Positions 27,543 to 35,981 of a stretch of DNA of 55,038 nucleotides are shown piece after piece (position 1 is the stretch's first letter; each line of letters opens with the position of its first letter). Source of the stretch: Verrucomicrobiaceae bacterium (lineage in GTDB: Bacteria > Verrucomicrobiota > Verrucomicrobiia > Verrucomicrobiales > DEV007); assembly GCA_004211885.1 (NCBI GenBank), contig SHBV01000015.1, positions 1 to 55,038 on the forward strand. Reading direction: 5' to 3'. The notes beneath the pieces were generated by a model. It was not told the origin of the DNA, did no database searches, and was given only the letters and a program-made list of their open reading frames with translations. The translations under genes and the position numbers were made by a program.

Positions 27543-28805
27543 TTAGTTTGTATTTTCTTCGTAATCTTTTGTTCCTAGTAAAGTGGAGTTTTTGATAGGA
27601 ACCTTACTTTGATTTTCAGGGATTGGCATCTGGCTGAGCCATTCATTTTCTGGAATTTCCCATATTCTCAGTGATCTTTTCCTGTATAGTGGGCCCATCC
27701 ATAGGTCTGACATAGGGTCAAGCGTATTGCCGTTAATTTTTAAATTAAATTGGAATGCATAATGGAAACGCCCCCCTATAAGATCACCGTTATCAGATTT
27801 CCTTTTCTCACATAAATAAATAATACCTTTTATGTGATTTTCTGCATGAAAATTAATTAGAGGGTAGCGAAATTCCCAGGACGTTTCATTCTCAGTTTCG
27901 ATTAATTGTACGGAGTCAGTAATCTTATCTTTGGTCCAATGGAATTTACCGGAATTCTTAGTGACATAGATTCCATTCATTCGGTCCTTTTTCCAAAAAT
28001 ATTCAGCTGTATTTGGTGAACGGTTAATGACTACTCTAATGAAAAGATTATCGGCTGATACTCGTGAGTCATAGTTGACTGATCTTCCTTCGTTATTACA
28101 GAGATCAATATAAAATTCAGCTGTTCTGTAGTTTCCTCCATTATACAGATTGGGGTTACGTTCATCATTTCCCCTATAGAACTTAGATTGAAGGCTAGGT
28201 TCGCGTTTTGGACGAGAAGGGATCAAAGGTTCTCCGTATTCAAGGAAAGTTGTAGAATGAAGCTTGTTTTCTAATTCTTTATCCTTTGAGTCTATTGAGT
28301 AAGATAAATGGGCATGTAGTACTTCTGCTGTGAGGCAGCAGAGTGTTAATAATTGTATAGACCTAAATGAGGATAATGTACGAGCGAATGTTGATATGAA
28401 GGATGTATTCGGAAATTGTAACAGCGCGACTCGCATTAGAAGTATCACTATGTATGAAGTGAAGAGGACGCTGATTCCAGGGAAAGAGAACGCTGTATTC
28501 CAAGCATGATCAAAAATATTTTGTAATGCAGATTTATTAGTTTCACTGGATTTTATATTAGTGAACTCAGAAATAGTTTTAAGATAAGGCTTAGGGTTAT
28601 TATTGAAAATGGAAACACAGTCCTTGCAACAGAAATAGATGGTATTTCCTTTGTAATTAGATTTGTATTTTGATACTGCTAACTCGGTAGGCTCTACTGG
28701 GCACTTTGTGTTATTTATAATTGTAGCTGGCAGTGATGAGCTTGCCGTTAAGAAGCAAATTGTTATGAATCCCATGATGGGAAATTTTTGCTTAGCAAGG
28801 AGCAT
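27543..28805 (-). CDS. Exported YHS-like metal-binding domain membrane protein
   Basis: A 420-residue protein, unrecognised as a whole. An N-terminal hydrophobic segment (about 10-27) is followed by a YHS/TRASH-like zinc- or copper-type domain: KCPVEPTELAVSKYKSNYKGNTIYFCCKDC with Cys near 35, 59, 60 and 63. Two more hydrophobic segments occur near 108-128 and 150-166. The large C-terminal part (about 190-420) is beta-rich and resembles the carbohydrate-binding-like domains that sit on exported proteins, with AEFYIDLCNNEG and SWEFRYPLINF. Heavy-metal handling or cytochrome assembly are possible, not established. Confidence 0.6.
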   Translation of the reverse strand: MLLAKQKFPIMGFITICFLTASSSLPATIINNTKCPVEPTELAVSKYKSNYKGNTIYFCCKDCVSIFNNNPKPYLKTISEFTNIKSSETNKSALQNIFDHAWNTAFSFPGISVLFTSYIVILLMRVALLQFPNTSFISTFARTLSSFRSIQLLTLCCLTAEVLHAHLSYSIDSKDKELENKLHSTTFLEYGEPLIPSRPKREPSLQSKFYRGNDERNPNLYNGGNYRTAEFYIDLCNNEGRSVNYDSRVSADNLFIRVVINRSPNTAEYFWKKDRMNGIYVTKNSGKFHWTKDKITDSVQLIETENETSWEFRYPLINFHAENHIKGIIYLCEKRKSDNGDLIGGRFHYAFQFNLKINGNTLDPMSDLWMGPLYRKRSLRIWEIPENEWLSQMPIPENQSKVPIKNSTLLGTKDYEENTN

Positions 28806-28910
28806 AATTAGAGTTATCTTAACTTTGTCTATGATTAGTGCAAATATCGGCGCTTAACATTTGCATTTAGACTTGATTAAATTTGCTGTTTATTAATTAT
28901 TTGTAGAAGT

Positions 28911-30185
28911 ATGAAGTTCCTTTCAATTATAGCATTAAGTCTTTTATATTTTGTGTCACAGTTGTTTGCTGCGAATTGGCCAGCCTGGAGAGGTCCAACT
29001 GGTAACGGGGTAGCGGATAATGTAAAATTCCCATCTAGTTTCACAAATGAGAAAAATATTAAATGGAAAGTTGCATTGCCGGGATCAGGAAGTTCAACTC
29101 CTGCAATATGGGGTGATAATATATTTATTACTTCAGCTATTGACTCAAAAGATGGAGTCACATGTTTAGATAGGAGTGGTAAAAAGAGGTGGTCGCATAC
29201 ATTTGGTAATGAAAGGGGAGGTAAGCATAAGAATGGATCTGGCAGCAATCCTTCTCCTGTGACTGATGGTAAGAATGTTTTTGTTTATTATAAGACTGGG
29301 ACGCTGGCGTCAGTTGATTTTCAAGGTAAGGAGATATGGAAACGTAATTTGCAGAAAGATTTTGGTGCAGATTCTTTGTGGTGGGATTTGGGGACTTCTC
29401 CTGTTTTGGCCGGAGATTTGATTGTGATTGCCGTAATGCAGGAATATGAAGGAGGAGACCCTAAGACTGAAGAAGATTCTTACTTGGTCGCTTTTTCCAA
29501 ATCTAATGGAGAGCTAAAATGGAAAACTAACAGGACTTATAAAGTTAAGGCTGAAACTGGTCAATCGTACACGACGCCTTTAGTGGTTGGCGAGAAAGGT
29601 AAAGAAACAATAATTACATTTGGTTCTGACCATCTCACTGGGCATAGAGCTTTAGATGGAAAGCTTCTTTGGGATTGCGGTGGATATAATCCTACTAATA
29701 AAGCAATGTGGAGAGTCATAGCGTCTCCTTCAATTTCTGACGGTATAGTTGTTGTGCCATATGGCAGAAAGGGGCATTTCGCGGCAGTTAAAGCGACAGG
29801 TTCTGGAGATATAACCAAAACAAATAGACTATGGGTTCATGATGTGGGAGCTGACGTGCCTAGTCCGATAGCCACAAATGGAAAGGCTTATCTTATAACG
29901 GATCGGGGTGAGGTTTTTTGTTTTGACCTTAAGAGTGGGGACTTAGCTTGGAAGCAGAAGCTTCCAAGAGCAAGTGCTAGCTATTACTCATCACCTGTCA
30001 TAGCGGGGGATAGAATGATTTTATCCAGAGAAGATGGGGTAGTTATGGTGATGAAATTGCTTGATGGAGGATTTGAGTTGTTGTCTAAGAATAATATGGG
30101 AGAAAGGGTTATAGCTAGTCCTGTTCCTCTAGATGGAGTTCTTTATTTGAGGGGTTCGAAGCACCTTTTTTGTATTGGTGAATAG
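28911..30185 (+). CDS. Secreted PQQ-like beta-propeller (BamB-like) protein
   Basis: A 424-residue exported protein: signal peptide at about 1-20 (ending QLFA), then ANWPAWRGPTGNG, the typical opening of this verrucomicrobial/planctomycetal beta-propeller family. Seven or so blades follow with the repeats STPAIWGDNIFITS...LDRSGKKRW, PSPVTDGKNVFVYYKTGTLASVD..GKEIW, TSPVLAGDLIVIAV, and SSPVIAGDRMILSREDG. These repeats resemble quinoprotein dehydrogenase propellers but no PQQ-binding or catalytic set is apparent, so a scaffold or binding role is likelier. It is alone between divergent and convergent neighbours. Confidence 0.88.
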   Translation: MKFLSIIALSLLYFVSQLFAANWPAWRGPTGNGVADNVKFPSSFTNEKNIKWKVALPGSGSSTPAIWGDNIFITSAIDSKDGVTCLDRSGKKRWSHTFGNERGGKHKNGSGSNPSPVTDGKNVFVYYKTGTLASVDFQGKEIWKRNLQKDFGADSLWWDLGTSPVLAGDLIVIAVMQEYEGGDPKTEEDSYLVAFSKSNGELKWKTNRTYKVKAETGQSYTTPLVVGEKGKETIITFGSDHLTGHRALDGKLLWDCGGYNPTNKAMWRVIASPSISDGIVVVPYGRKGHFAAVKATGSGDITKTNRLWVHDVGADVPSPIATNGKAYLITDRGEVFCFDLKSGDLAWKQKLPRASASYYSSPVIAGDRMILSREDGVVMVMKLLDGGFELLSKNNMGERVIASPVPLDGVLYLRGSKHLFCIGE

Positions 30186-30203
30186 TCCTAATTACGTTTC
30201 TCT

Positions 30204-30695
30204 TTAAGATCGTAGATAATGGCATATCTCGAATTCTTCATTTACTAACTTCTTTTTATTTAAAGTAAATTCCATTTCGAATGGAGGAAATTTTGCGTCT
30301 CCATCGTAATCTTTATAAATATGCGTAAGAAAAATTTCACGAGTCATGTTCATAAGTATTGAGTAGATTTGAGCTCCTCCAATTATAAATATTGGGCCTG
30401 AATGAGCTTTAAAGTCATCTATGAACTCTTCGATGCTTTTATATAGATCAGTTCCCTGTGCCGGATGATTCATTGTCTTACTTAGTATGATGTTTTGTCT
30501 ATTTGGCAATGGCCGCCCAATCGATTCGTAAGTTTTTCGTCCCATAACGACGGGATGACCAGAGGTAAGATTTTTGAAAAACTTTAGATCTTCCGGGAAG
30601 TGCCAAGGAAGTGCACCGTTAGTGCCAATGACTCGGTTATTACTCATTGCAGCAACTGCTATTAGATGTGGTAACTTGTCTGAGACGTCACTCAT
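30204..30695 (-). CDS. folA: Dihydrofolate reductase
   Basis: A 163-residue enzyme that reduces dihydrofolate to tetrahydrofolate with NADPH. Family marks: [58 protein letters not shown] and [12 protein letters not shown]. The catalytic acidic residue lies in [11 protein letters not shown]. It overlaps thyA by 4 bases, forming the common thyA-folA unit where FolA recycles the dihydrofolate that ThyA makes. Confidence 0.97.
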   Translation of the reverse strand: MSDVSDKLPHLIAVAAMSNNRVIGTNGALPWHFPEDLKFFKNLTSGHPVVMGRKTYESIGRPLPNRQNIILSKTMNHPAQGTDLYKSIEEFIDDFKAHSGPIFIIGGAQIYSILMNMTREIFLTHIYKDYDGDAKFPPFEMEFTLNKKKLVNEEFEICHYLRS

Positions 30696-31492
30696 ACAGA
30701 TATTGGTGCAGAGATGGCAGGATGAGGATTGTAGTTATTAAGTTTAAAGTCCTCAAAAGTAAAATTGTCAATTTCTGAAACCTCGGGGTTGATCCACATC
30801 GTAGGGAGTTCTCGTGGGTCCCTTGAAAGTTGAGTTTCAACTTGGTCAAGGTGGTTTAAATAAATGTGGAGATCTCCAAAAGTGTGGACAAAATCTCCAG
30901 GCTTTAAAGAGCATACTTGTGCTATCATTAGTGTTAAAAGTGAATAGCTTGCGATGTTAAATGGAACTCCAAGGAAAAGGTCCGCGGATCTTTGGTAGAG
31001 TTGACAACTCAATTCATTAGATTCAGTATCAACATAGAATTGATAAAATGCATGGCATGGAGGAAGTGCCATTCTGTCTACTTCTCCTGGATTCCAAGCG
31101 CAAACAATGTGCCTCCTGTCCGTCGGATTGTTTTTAATGCCGTCGATTAGATTTGCTACTTGGTCAATTATTTGGCCTCTTGAGTTTTTCCACTTTCTCC
31201 ATTGTTCTCCGTAAACGGGCCCAAGATTTCCTTCTTTGTCAGCCCACTCGTCCCAAATCGTGACTTTGTTGTCTTTGAGGTACCCAATGTTTGTGTCGCC
31301 TTTTAAAAACCATAAAAGTTCATGAATGATCGATCTTAAGTGGAGCTTTTTTGTAGTGAGGCAGGGAAATGAATTTCTTAAGTTAAATCTGGCTTGAGCT
31401 CCGAAGACAGACATCGTGCCTGTGCCTGTTCGATCTCCTCGTTGTTTGCCTTCATCTAGCACAAGTTTAAGAAGTCGGTGATATTCCTTCAT
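30692..31492 (-). CDS. thyA: Thymidylate synthase
   Basis: A 266-residue enzyme (E. coli ThyA 264) that methylates dUMP to dTMP with methylene-THF. The active-site Cys146 lies in [12 protein letters not shown]; the dUMP phosphate Arg motif [11 protein letters not shown] and the [19 protein letters not shown] stretch are intact, and the protein ends in the typical [10 protein letters not shown]. It is the first gene of the thyA-folA pair. Confidence 0.98.
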   Translation of the reverse strand: MKEYHRLLKLVLDEGKQRGDRTGTGTMSVFGAQARFNLRNSFPCLTTKKLHLRSIIHELLWFLKGDTNIGYLKDNKVTIWDEWADKEGNLGPVYGEQWRKWKNSRGQIIDQVANLIDGIKNNPTDRRHIVCAWNPGEVDRMALPPCHAFYQFYVDTESNELSCQLYQRSADLFLGVPFNIASYSLLTLMIAQVCSLKPGDFVHTFGDLHIYLNHLDQVETQLSRDPRELPTMWINPEVSEIDNFTFEDFKLNNYNPHPAISAPISV

Positions 31493-31578
31493 AGAAAATG
31501 ATTACTAGTTTTGTTAATTAAAGCTAGAGTCTAATCAAGTTAAATGTTTAAAGCAGATCAAATAAATGATTTATAATT

Positions 31579-31995
31579 TCATTTTCTTGTGTTTTTAACG
31601 GAAAATCTTGGTTCAATGTCATCCTCATCACCATGAAGACCGTTTTTTCCGGCCGAGCTGATTTGTGTTTGGCCATTTGATTCACTGAAAACAATGGGTC
31701 TTTTCCAGTAATCTACAAGATGCTCTCCTCTCACGAGTATGTTCCTTTTGCTTAGGTAAGTTTTCTTTCTGGAGTTATTTCCAAGCAATATATTTATACT
31801 TTCGGTAGAATTAGTTAAAGTTTTAGAGCCTGGGTAGTCGGACTTGTATCTTCTTATGGAATCATCGATAAGGTTTAACAGTTGTGACGTTGCCTTTGAT
31901 TGAACGCTCGGCCAGAAGAAAAAGTAATATATGATAGATGTGATGAAAATGATCACTGATATCCAAGTAATTGTGGATACACACCCCTTCCTCAT
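31579..31995 (-). CDS. Orphan pseudopilin-like (GspG-like) protein
   Basis: A 138-residue protein with an N-terminal hydrophobic helix (about 8-28) and a C-terminal GspG-like module: GEHLVDYWKRPIVFSE...ISSAGKNGLHGDEDDI, the pattern DPWGxPY..S.G.DG..G..DDI of type II secretion major pseudopilins, including the acidic calcium-site end. The usual prepilin peptidase site (G-F-T-L-x-E) is not present at the N-terminus, and no other secretion gene is nearby. It may be an anchored derivative of a pseudopilin. Confidence 0.6.
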   Translation of the reverse strand: MRKGCVSTITWISVIIFITSIIYYFFFWPSVQSKATSQLLNLIDDSIRRYKSDYPGSKTLTNSTESINILLGNNSRKKTYLSKRNILVRGEHLVDYWKRPIVFSESNGQTQISSAGKNGLHGDEDDIEPRFSVKNTRK

Positions 31996-32028
31996 TAAAA
32001 AGCTTTATGTATTGAACTGGGGAACTAC

Positions 32029-32484
32029 TTAATTTTCTACTTTAAGGATCGCGTTCATTAAGCGCCAGTGACCCGGGAATGTGCAGATAATTGGATAGTC
32101 TCCGGCTTTCTTGATTGTGAACTTTAATGTTTCACTTCCACCTGGGTTAATGAGTTTGCTCGAATGAAGGATGTCTGGACTAGTTGGGACGTAATTCTTT
32201 TTCAATGCCTCGGGATCTGTGAGCATTGCATCGGCTAGGGCTCCTACTTTATCTTTTGTTCCGGGCTTTAGAATTAGGACGTTGTGTTGGAGAAGGTCTG
32301 GATTTTTAAATATTAGTTCTATAGGGACCCCGGCCTTAGCTTTGATTAGAGCCTGTGCAAATTTCATTTGTCCGGGAGGGTCAGCCTTTGCAGATAGTTG
32401 AATTACTTGATTTTTATTCTTTTCTTCAGCGTCACCAATCCAGGCAAATGATAACAAGATAAGAGTTGAGTAAATGTATTTCAT
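32029..32484 (-). CDS. Exported azurin/plastocyanin-like cupredoxin
   Basis: A 151-residue protein with a signal peptide (MKYIYSTLILLSFAWIGDA). The reading frame can be extended upstream to 32574, but the ATG at 32484 gives the signal peptide and follows the neighbouring stop by 16 bases. The type 1 copper ligands are all present: His67 in LLQHNVLIL and Cys134, His139 and Met143 in CTFPGHWRLM, spaced as in azurin. It is expected to carry electrons in the periplasm, its partners unknown. It lies last in the likely hemQ - ahb-like - cupredoxin transcript. Confidence 0.9.
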   Translation of the reverse strand: MKYIYSTLILLSFAWIGDAEEKNKNQVIQLSAKADPPGQMKFAQALIKAKAGVPIELIFKNPDLLQHNVLILKPGTKDKVGALADAMLTDPEALKKNYVPTSPDILHSSKLINPGGSETLKFTIKKAGDYPIICTFPGHWRLMNAILKVEN

Positions 32485-32500
32485 ATATTGTGTATTATTT

Positions 32501-33598
32501 TTAATCATATTTTTCATGCCATTCCTTATAAGCTTCAGGTGAAATTTCTGATGGTTTGATCTCACTGCGCCCACCCCAAAAGACGTTCGTGTATAAAAGA
32601 TCTATTCCTACTTCTTTAAGATGTAAATCTATAGCCTCTTTGTGCTCAAGGACCTTGTTCTTGTCTGTCCCATGCACAACTCCCATTACATTAACATTTC
32701 CAAAATTCTCTCCGCCTTCTCGCCAATAACAATGAGTAAGTATATGGTGTCTTCCGATTTCTGAGCCTGCCTGGTGTTGCATTCCTTCCTTTACTCTCCA
32801 ATGAAACAATCCATTAAAACGAGTGACCCTTTTGCCAGTTGAGGAAGGTTTTGCATGCTCAAGAAATGTGGAGAAACGGCCTATGACTTTCTTTTGGTTA
32901 AGAGTTTCAGCGACCGTGAAAAATTTTTCTAATGGAATGTTAAGCTGTTGGGCGCGACCATTCCATGGTTCGGGGCATATCTCTTCTTGTTTGAGTTCAT
33001 CTTTCAAGGCAAGCAAGACATCCCATTCAATGGGTGATAATTCAACTACCGTAGTTGTCATCATTTCAGCAGGCGAGTCAGATTTTGAGCCTAGAGGCAT
33101 GTTTTTTCTTCTAACATGACCTACTCCAAGAGTAAAAACCCCCTTGGCCGGCATTAGAATGTATTTCTCAGCTCCGATGATATTCTTAATTGTGTTCGCG
33201 TGGTCTTCTAATCTTTCGCCTTGTGGGACTTTAATGGTTGTCCATAGCTTGAATTCTGAGCCAGTGATTTCTCTGTCTGTTGAGCGTATAACTACGTGCC
33301 CGCTGAATGGGTCTTTTTTGAACATGAAATCAAATGCTTCATCGATCTTATCATTGTCAATTTTCCAAGCACAGAGGGCGCCGTGAGCAAGTTTGGTTGA
33401 AAGTAACGTTTGTCGGACCCTTCGTATTACGCCGGCATTGAGCATGCTTTTTATTCTTTGGATTACGACATCAAGTTCGATTCCTGAGCGTTCAGAAATT
33501 AGATGGAACGGTTGCCGTTGAAATCCGCTGACAAGATCTTCCGAAATTTCTAAAATCTTGGCGTTTATTGGATCGTCGTGTTCGACTGGTGTGCTCAT
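32501..33598 (-). CDS. Fused double Lrp/AsnC-type protein, AhbA/AhbB-like siroheme decarboxylase candidate
   Basis: A 365-residue protein made of two copies of the AhbA/AhbB (NirDL) module, each a winged HTH plus AsnC-type ligand domain. Copy one: about 10-165, with VIQRIKSMLNAGVIRRVRQTL. Copy two: about 190-350, with KVIGRFSTFLEHA, THCYWREG and NVMGVVHG. AhbA and AhbB together decarboxylate siroheme to didecarboxysiroheme in the alternative heme route. A DNA-binding regulator is the alternative reading, but the HTH of Ahb proteins has lost that role. HemQ lies 17 bases upstream in the same direction, which supports a tetrapyrrole role. The adjacency is discussed as a finding. Confidence 0.7.
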   Translation of the reverse strand: MSTPVEHDDPINAKILEISEDLVSGFQRQPFHLISERSGIELDVVIQRIKSMLNAGVIRRVRQTLLSTKLAHGALCAWKIDNDKIDEAFDFMFKKDPFSGHVVIRSTDREITGSEFKLWTTIKVPQGERLEDHANTIKNIIGAEKYILMPAKGVFTLGVGHVRRKNMPLGSKSDSPAEMMTTTVVELSPIEWDVLLALKDELKQEEICPEPWNGRAQQLNIPLEKFFTVAETLNQKKVIGRFSTFLEHAKPSSTGKRVTRFNGLFHWRVKEGMQHQAGSEIGRHHILTHCYWREGGENFGNVNVMGVVHGTDKNKVLEHKEAIDLHLKEVGIDLLYTNVFWGGRSEIKPSEISPEAYKEWHEKYD

Positions 33599-33615
33599 TT
33601 ATAAAGGGTTTTAAT

Positions 33616-34449
33616 TTATAGTCCAACTCTTCTAAAAAGTTGATCGAGTGGGAGTTGTAATCCTATGTAAAAATCTCCAAATTCTGCATATTTAACAGAC
33701 ACTTCATCGTATCTCATTTTATACACGATTCCTTTAATGTCATAACTATTGTTGGCAAATAACGTGACGCCCCACTCCGAGTCATCGAGCCCAACCGAAC
33801 CAGTTATCAACTGTCGAATTTTACCAGCCCATTGGCGTCCAACCTTACCATGTTCAGCCATTAGCCTTTTACGCTCATCAAATGGTAATGCATACCAGTT
33901 AAAAACTTCTCCACGCCTTTTGCCCATACTGTAGAAACAAAATACAGGCCAATCGGGCATGTTCGGGTACAGCTTATCATTGGTATATTTGGCCATGTGA
34001 GATTTGAATTCATTGAGTGCGGATTCATATTCATCAGACCCTTCTGTGAGATTGCGGTCAGCTTTTAAAGTATTTTCGGAGTATTCTTCTGGAGTTGTCA
34101 TGTAATCGCCGGTTTCCGTCATAGATAAATAACTAAAACTCGGAGTCAGAATGTCAGCGCCTAGTGCTAGAGTTAATTGCTTTTCGAAAGAATTAGCTAG
34201 GTGAAGGTCATCAGTGAGCAACATAAATCCAATGTCAGCTTTAGGCGTAACTATGCTAAAGGAGAGCAGTTGAGTTTTTGGAGTGCTTCTAATTTCTTGT
34301 ATTAATATTGATAAATCTGTTTTTGCTTTTAGTTGCTCGTCATCACTGAGTAGAGACCATTGAGTGTGGTCGATTTGATAAAATAAATGAATCACGTGCC
34401 AACCTTCGGTAGGAACGATTGGATTTGTTTGAGTGTCGGTGTTGCTCAT
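33616..34449 (-). CDS. hemQ: HemQ-like coproheme decarboxylase (chlorite dismutase family)
   Basis: A 277-residue protein of the chlorite dismutase superfamily. It carries the HemQ marks: NWYALPFDERKRLMAEHGKVGR, with Tyr186 matching the radical Tyr and His200 the proximal heme ligand, then ITGSVGLDDSEWGVTLFA and MRYDEVSVKYAEFGDFYIG. HemQ (ChdC) uses hydrogen peroxide to turn coproheme into heme b, the last step of the coproporphyrin-dependent heme pathway. True chlorite dismutases have a distal Arg instead and no reason to expect it here. It heads the unit with the Ahb-like fusion and the cupredoxin. Confidence 0.92.
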   Translation of the reverse strand: MSNTDTQTNPIVPTEGWHVIHLFYQIDHTQWSLLSDDEQLKAKTDLSILIQEIRSTPKTQLLSFSIVTPKADIGFMLLTDDLHLANSFEKQLTLALGADILTPSFSYLSMTETGDYMTTPEEYSENTLKADRNLTEGSDEYESALNEFKSHMAKYTNDKLYPNMPDWPVFCFYSMGKRRGEVFNWYALPFDERKRLMAEHGKVGRQWAGKIRQLITGSVGLDDSEWGVTLFANNSYDIKGIVYKMRYDEVSVKYAEFGDFYIGLQLPLDQLFRRVGL

Positions 34450-34483
34450 ATTTTTGAGTGTTTTGAAGTAAACAATTTAATCA

Positions 34484-35227
34484 TTATTCATCGGTAGAGC
34501 TTAATTCGTCACCGGGAATTTCAAAAATGGAAAGGGTAGACCATTTTCCATTTGATCCGCTTTCCATAATGGTGGCGCTCCATGGGCCAATCAAACTTTT
34601 GGAATCTGCTATTTTATAGGAAGAAAAATTCAACATGTTATTTAATCCGCTAGTGGACCTTACTTTTAGCCTGTTTCCTTTTTGTTTTAGGAAGGCATTG
34701 TTCTTTGATTCGAATTGGAAGGTATTAGGGTCGCCTTGAATGTTTCCATCAGCATCTTTGAATACGACCTGAAGATAACCGTCATTTCCTTTTGTTTCTT
34801 TGATTGTTATAACTGGTACAATCATACTCGGAGGAATGGCCTTTTCGAGGTCTGGACTTAATTCCCACCCGCATTTAATTCCTTTTAATTCTAACACTGA
34901 ACCTTTTAATTTTTCAGGGACCTTTGCAGAGATGATTTCTTTTGTAGGGGCGAATTTGTTTTTTGCTTTAATATATGTGCCGACCAGAGCTATTAGTGAG
35001 GCCAAGCAAATACCGAAAACCAAGACAGTGGCGAATAGGGATAATGATGAGGTCCTATTTTTTCTGGTATTTTGATGTGAATCACTCCTATCTAGTTCTA
35101 AATCTGAGATGCCTGATTTCGAATCTAAAGTGGATTTAGATTGAGCATTGACGTCATTCTCTTCTAGTAATGTATCATGAAGAGCATCCTCTTCGGCTGA
35201 GTTGCCCGATTTTCTTTGATTTGGCAT
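34484..35227 (-). CDS. Single-pass membrane protein of unknown function
   Basis: A 247-residue protein that I do not recognise. A polar, Ser/Asp-rich N-terminus (about 1-60) precedes one transmembrane helix (about 64-86, LFATVLVFGICLASLIALVGTYI), and the rest is a soluble beta-rich domain with no enzyme motif. By the positive-inside pattern (NTRKNR before the helix), the long C-terminal domain should be periplasmic. It runs in the same direction as hemQ, 34 bases upstream, so it may belong to that transcript. Confidence 0.6.
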   Translation of the reverse strand: MPNQRKSGNSAEEDALHDTLLEENDVNAQSKSTLDSKSGISDLELDRSDSHQNTRKNRTSSLSLFATVLVFGICLASLIALVGTYIKAKNKFAPTKEIISAKVPEKLKGSVLELKGIKCGWELSPDLEKAIPPSMIVPVITIKETKGNDGYLQVVFKDADGNIQGDPNTFQFESKNNAFLKQKGNRLKVRSTSGLNNMLNFSSYKIADSKSLIGPWSATIMESGSNGKWSTLSIFEIPGDELSSTDE

Positions 35228-35365
35228 TTGTAATTCTAAATGAATTGTTTAATGAACTTAACCTGCATGCAAATCATTTCACCTTGAAAGCATTGTATGA
35301 ATTCAAAAAAAAAGATTGCTTCTCAGTTTTATCGATTAACTTATATTAAATACAATTATTGAGCA

Positions 35366-35602
35366 ATGGCTGACAAAGAAGACAGTTACGAAGATAATGC
35401 CAAAGGGCAGTACTATGTAGATGATCAATGCATTGATTGTGATCTTTGCAGGGAAACTGCACCCGATAATTTTACGAGGCAAGAAGAGGGCGGGTATTCT
35501 TATTTGTATAAGCAGCCTGAAACAGATGAAGAGAGGGAGCTATGTGAGGAGGCGATGGAGGGCTGCCCCGTCGAAGCGATTGGTGATGACGGTGACGGTT
35601 AG
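35366..35602 (+). CDS. Single-cluster [4Fe-4S] ferredoxin
   Basis: A 78-residue acidic ferredoxin. Cys22, Cys25 and Cys28 (CIDCDLC) and Cys67 followed by Pro (GCPVEAIGD) supply a single [4Fe-4S] cluster; Cys60 is extra. A pI this low (Asp/Glu rich) suits electron donation in the cytoplasm. The partner is unknown. The stop TAG lies one base before the dciA start, so it heads a likely operon of ferredoxin, dciA, a HAD protein and folB. Confidence 0.92.
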   Translation: MADKEDSYEDNAKGQYYVDDQCIDCDLCRETAPDNFTRQEEGGYSYLYKQPETDEERELCEEAMEGCPVEAIGDDGDG

Positions 35603-35603
35603 A

Positions 35604-35981
35604 ATGGCCCGTAAGTTTAAAACTAAGCATTCTATTCTTCGGCAAAAATTAATTGATGAGTGGCGGGGACTGCAAGCCCCCGAACAAACGAGATCTCCTA
35701 AAGATATTTCTGATGTTGTTTCAGCGGCTCTTAAGAGCTTAGGAGTAAGCAAACTTCTATCAGAAGATGATGTTGTGAAGGCTTGGAATCAAATAATGCC
35801 TACAGTGATAACAGAAAATACTAGGCCCACCGGGTACAGGAACGGAATGATTGAAGTGAGTGTTCTTCAGCCATCAATTCATTATACTCTTGATAGACAA
35901 ATGAAGCCCGAAATTGTAAAAAAACTGCAGAGCCTTCTTGGCCGAGAAAAAGTTAAAGGAATTATTTTTAGAGTTGGTTGA
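35604..35981 (+). CDS. dciA: DciA-like (DUF721) helicase-loader protein
   Basis: A 125-residue DUF721 protein. DciA loads the replicative DnaB helicase in bacteria that lack DnaC or DnaI. The C-terminal KH-like domain contains VVKAWNQIMPTVITENTRP and the late GREKVKGIIFRVG, typical of the family. The frame extends upstream into the ferredoxin gene, but the ATG at 35604, one base after the ferredoxin stop, is the sensible start. It is followed by a HAD gene whose start overlaps its stop by 4 bases. Confidence 0.82.
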   Translation: MARKFKTKHSILRQKLIDEWRGLQAPEQTRSPKDISDVVSAALKSLGVSKLLSEDDVVKAWNQIMPTVITENTRPTGYRNGMIEVSVLQPSIHYTLDRQMKPEIVKKLQSLLGREKVKGIIFRVG

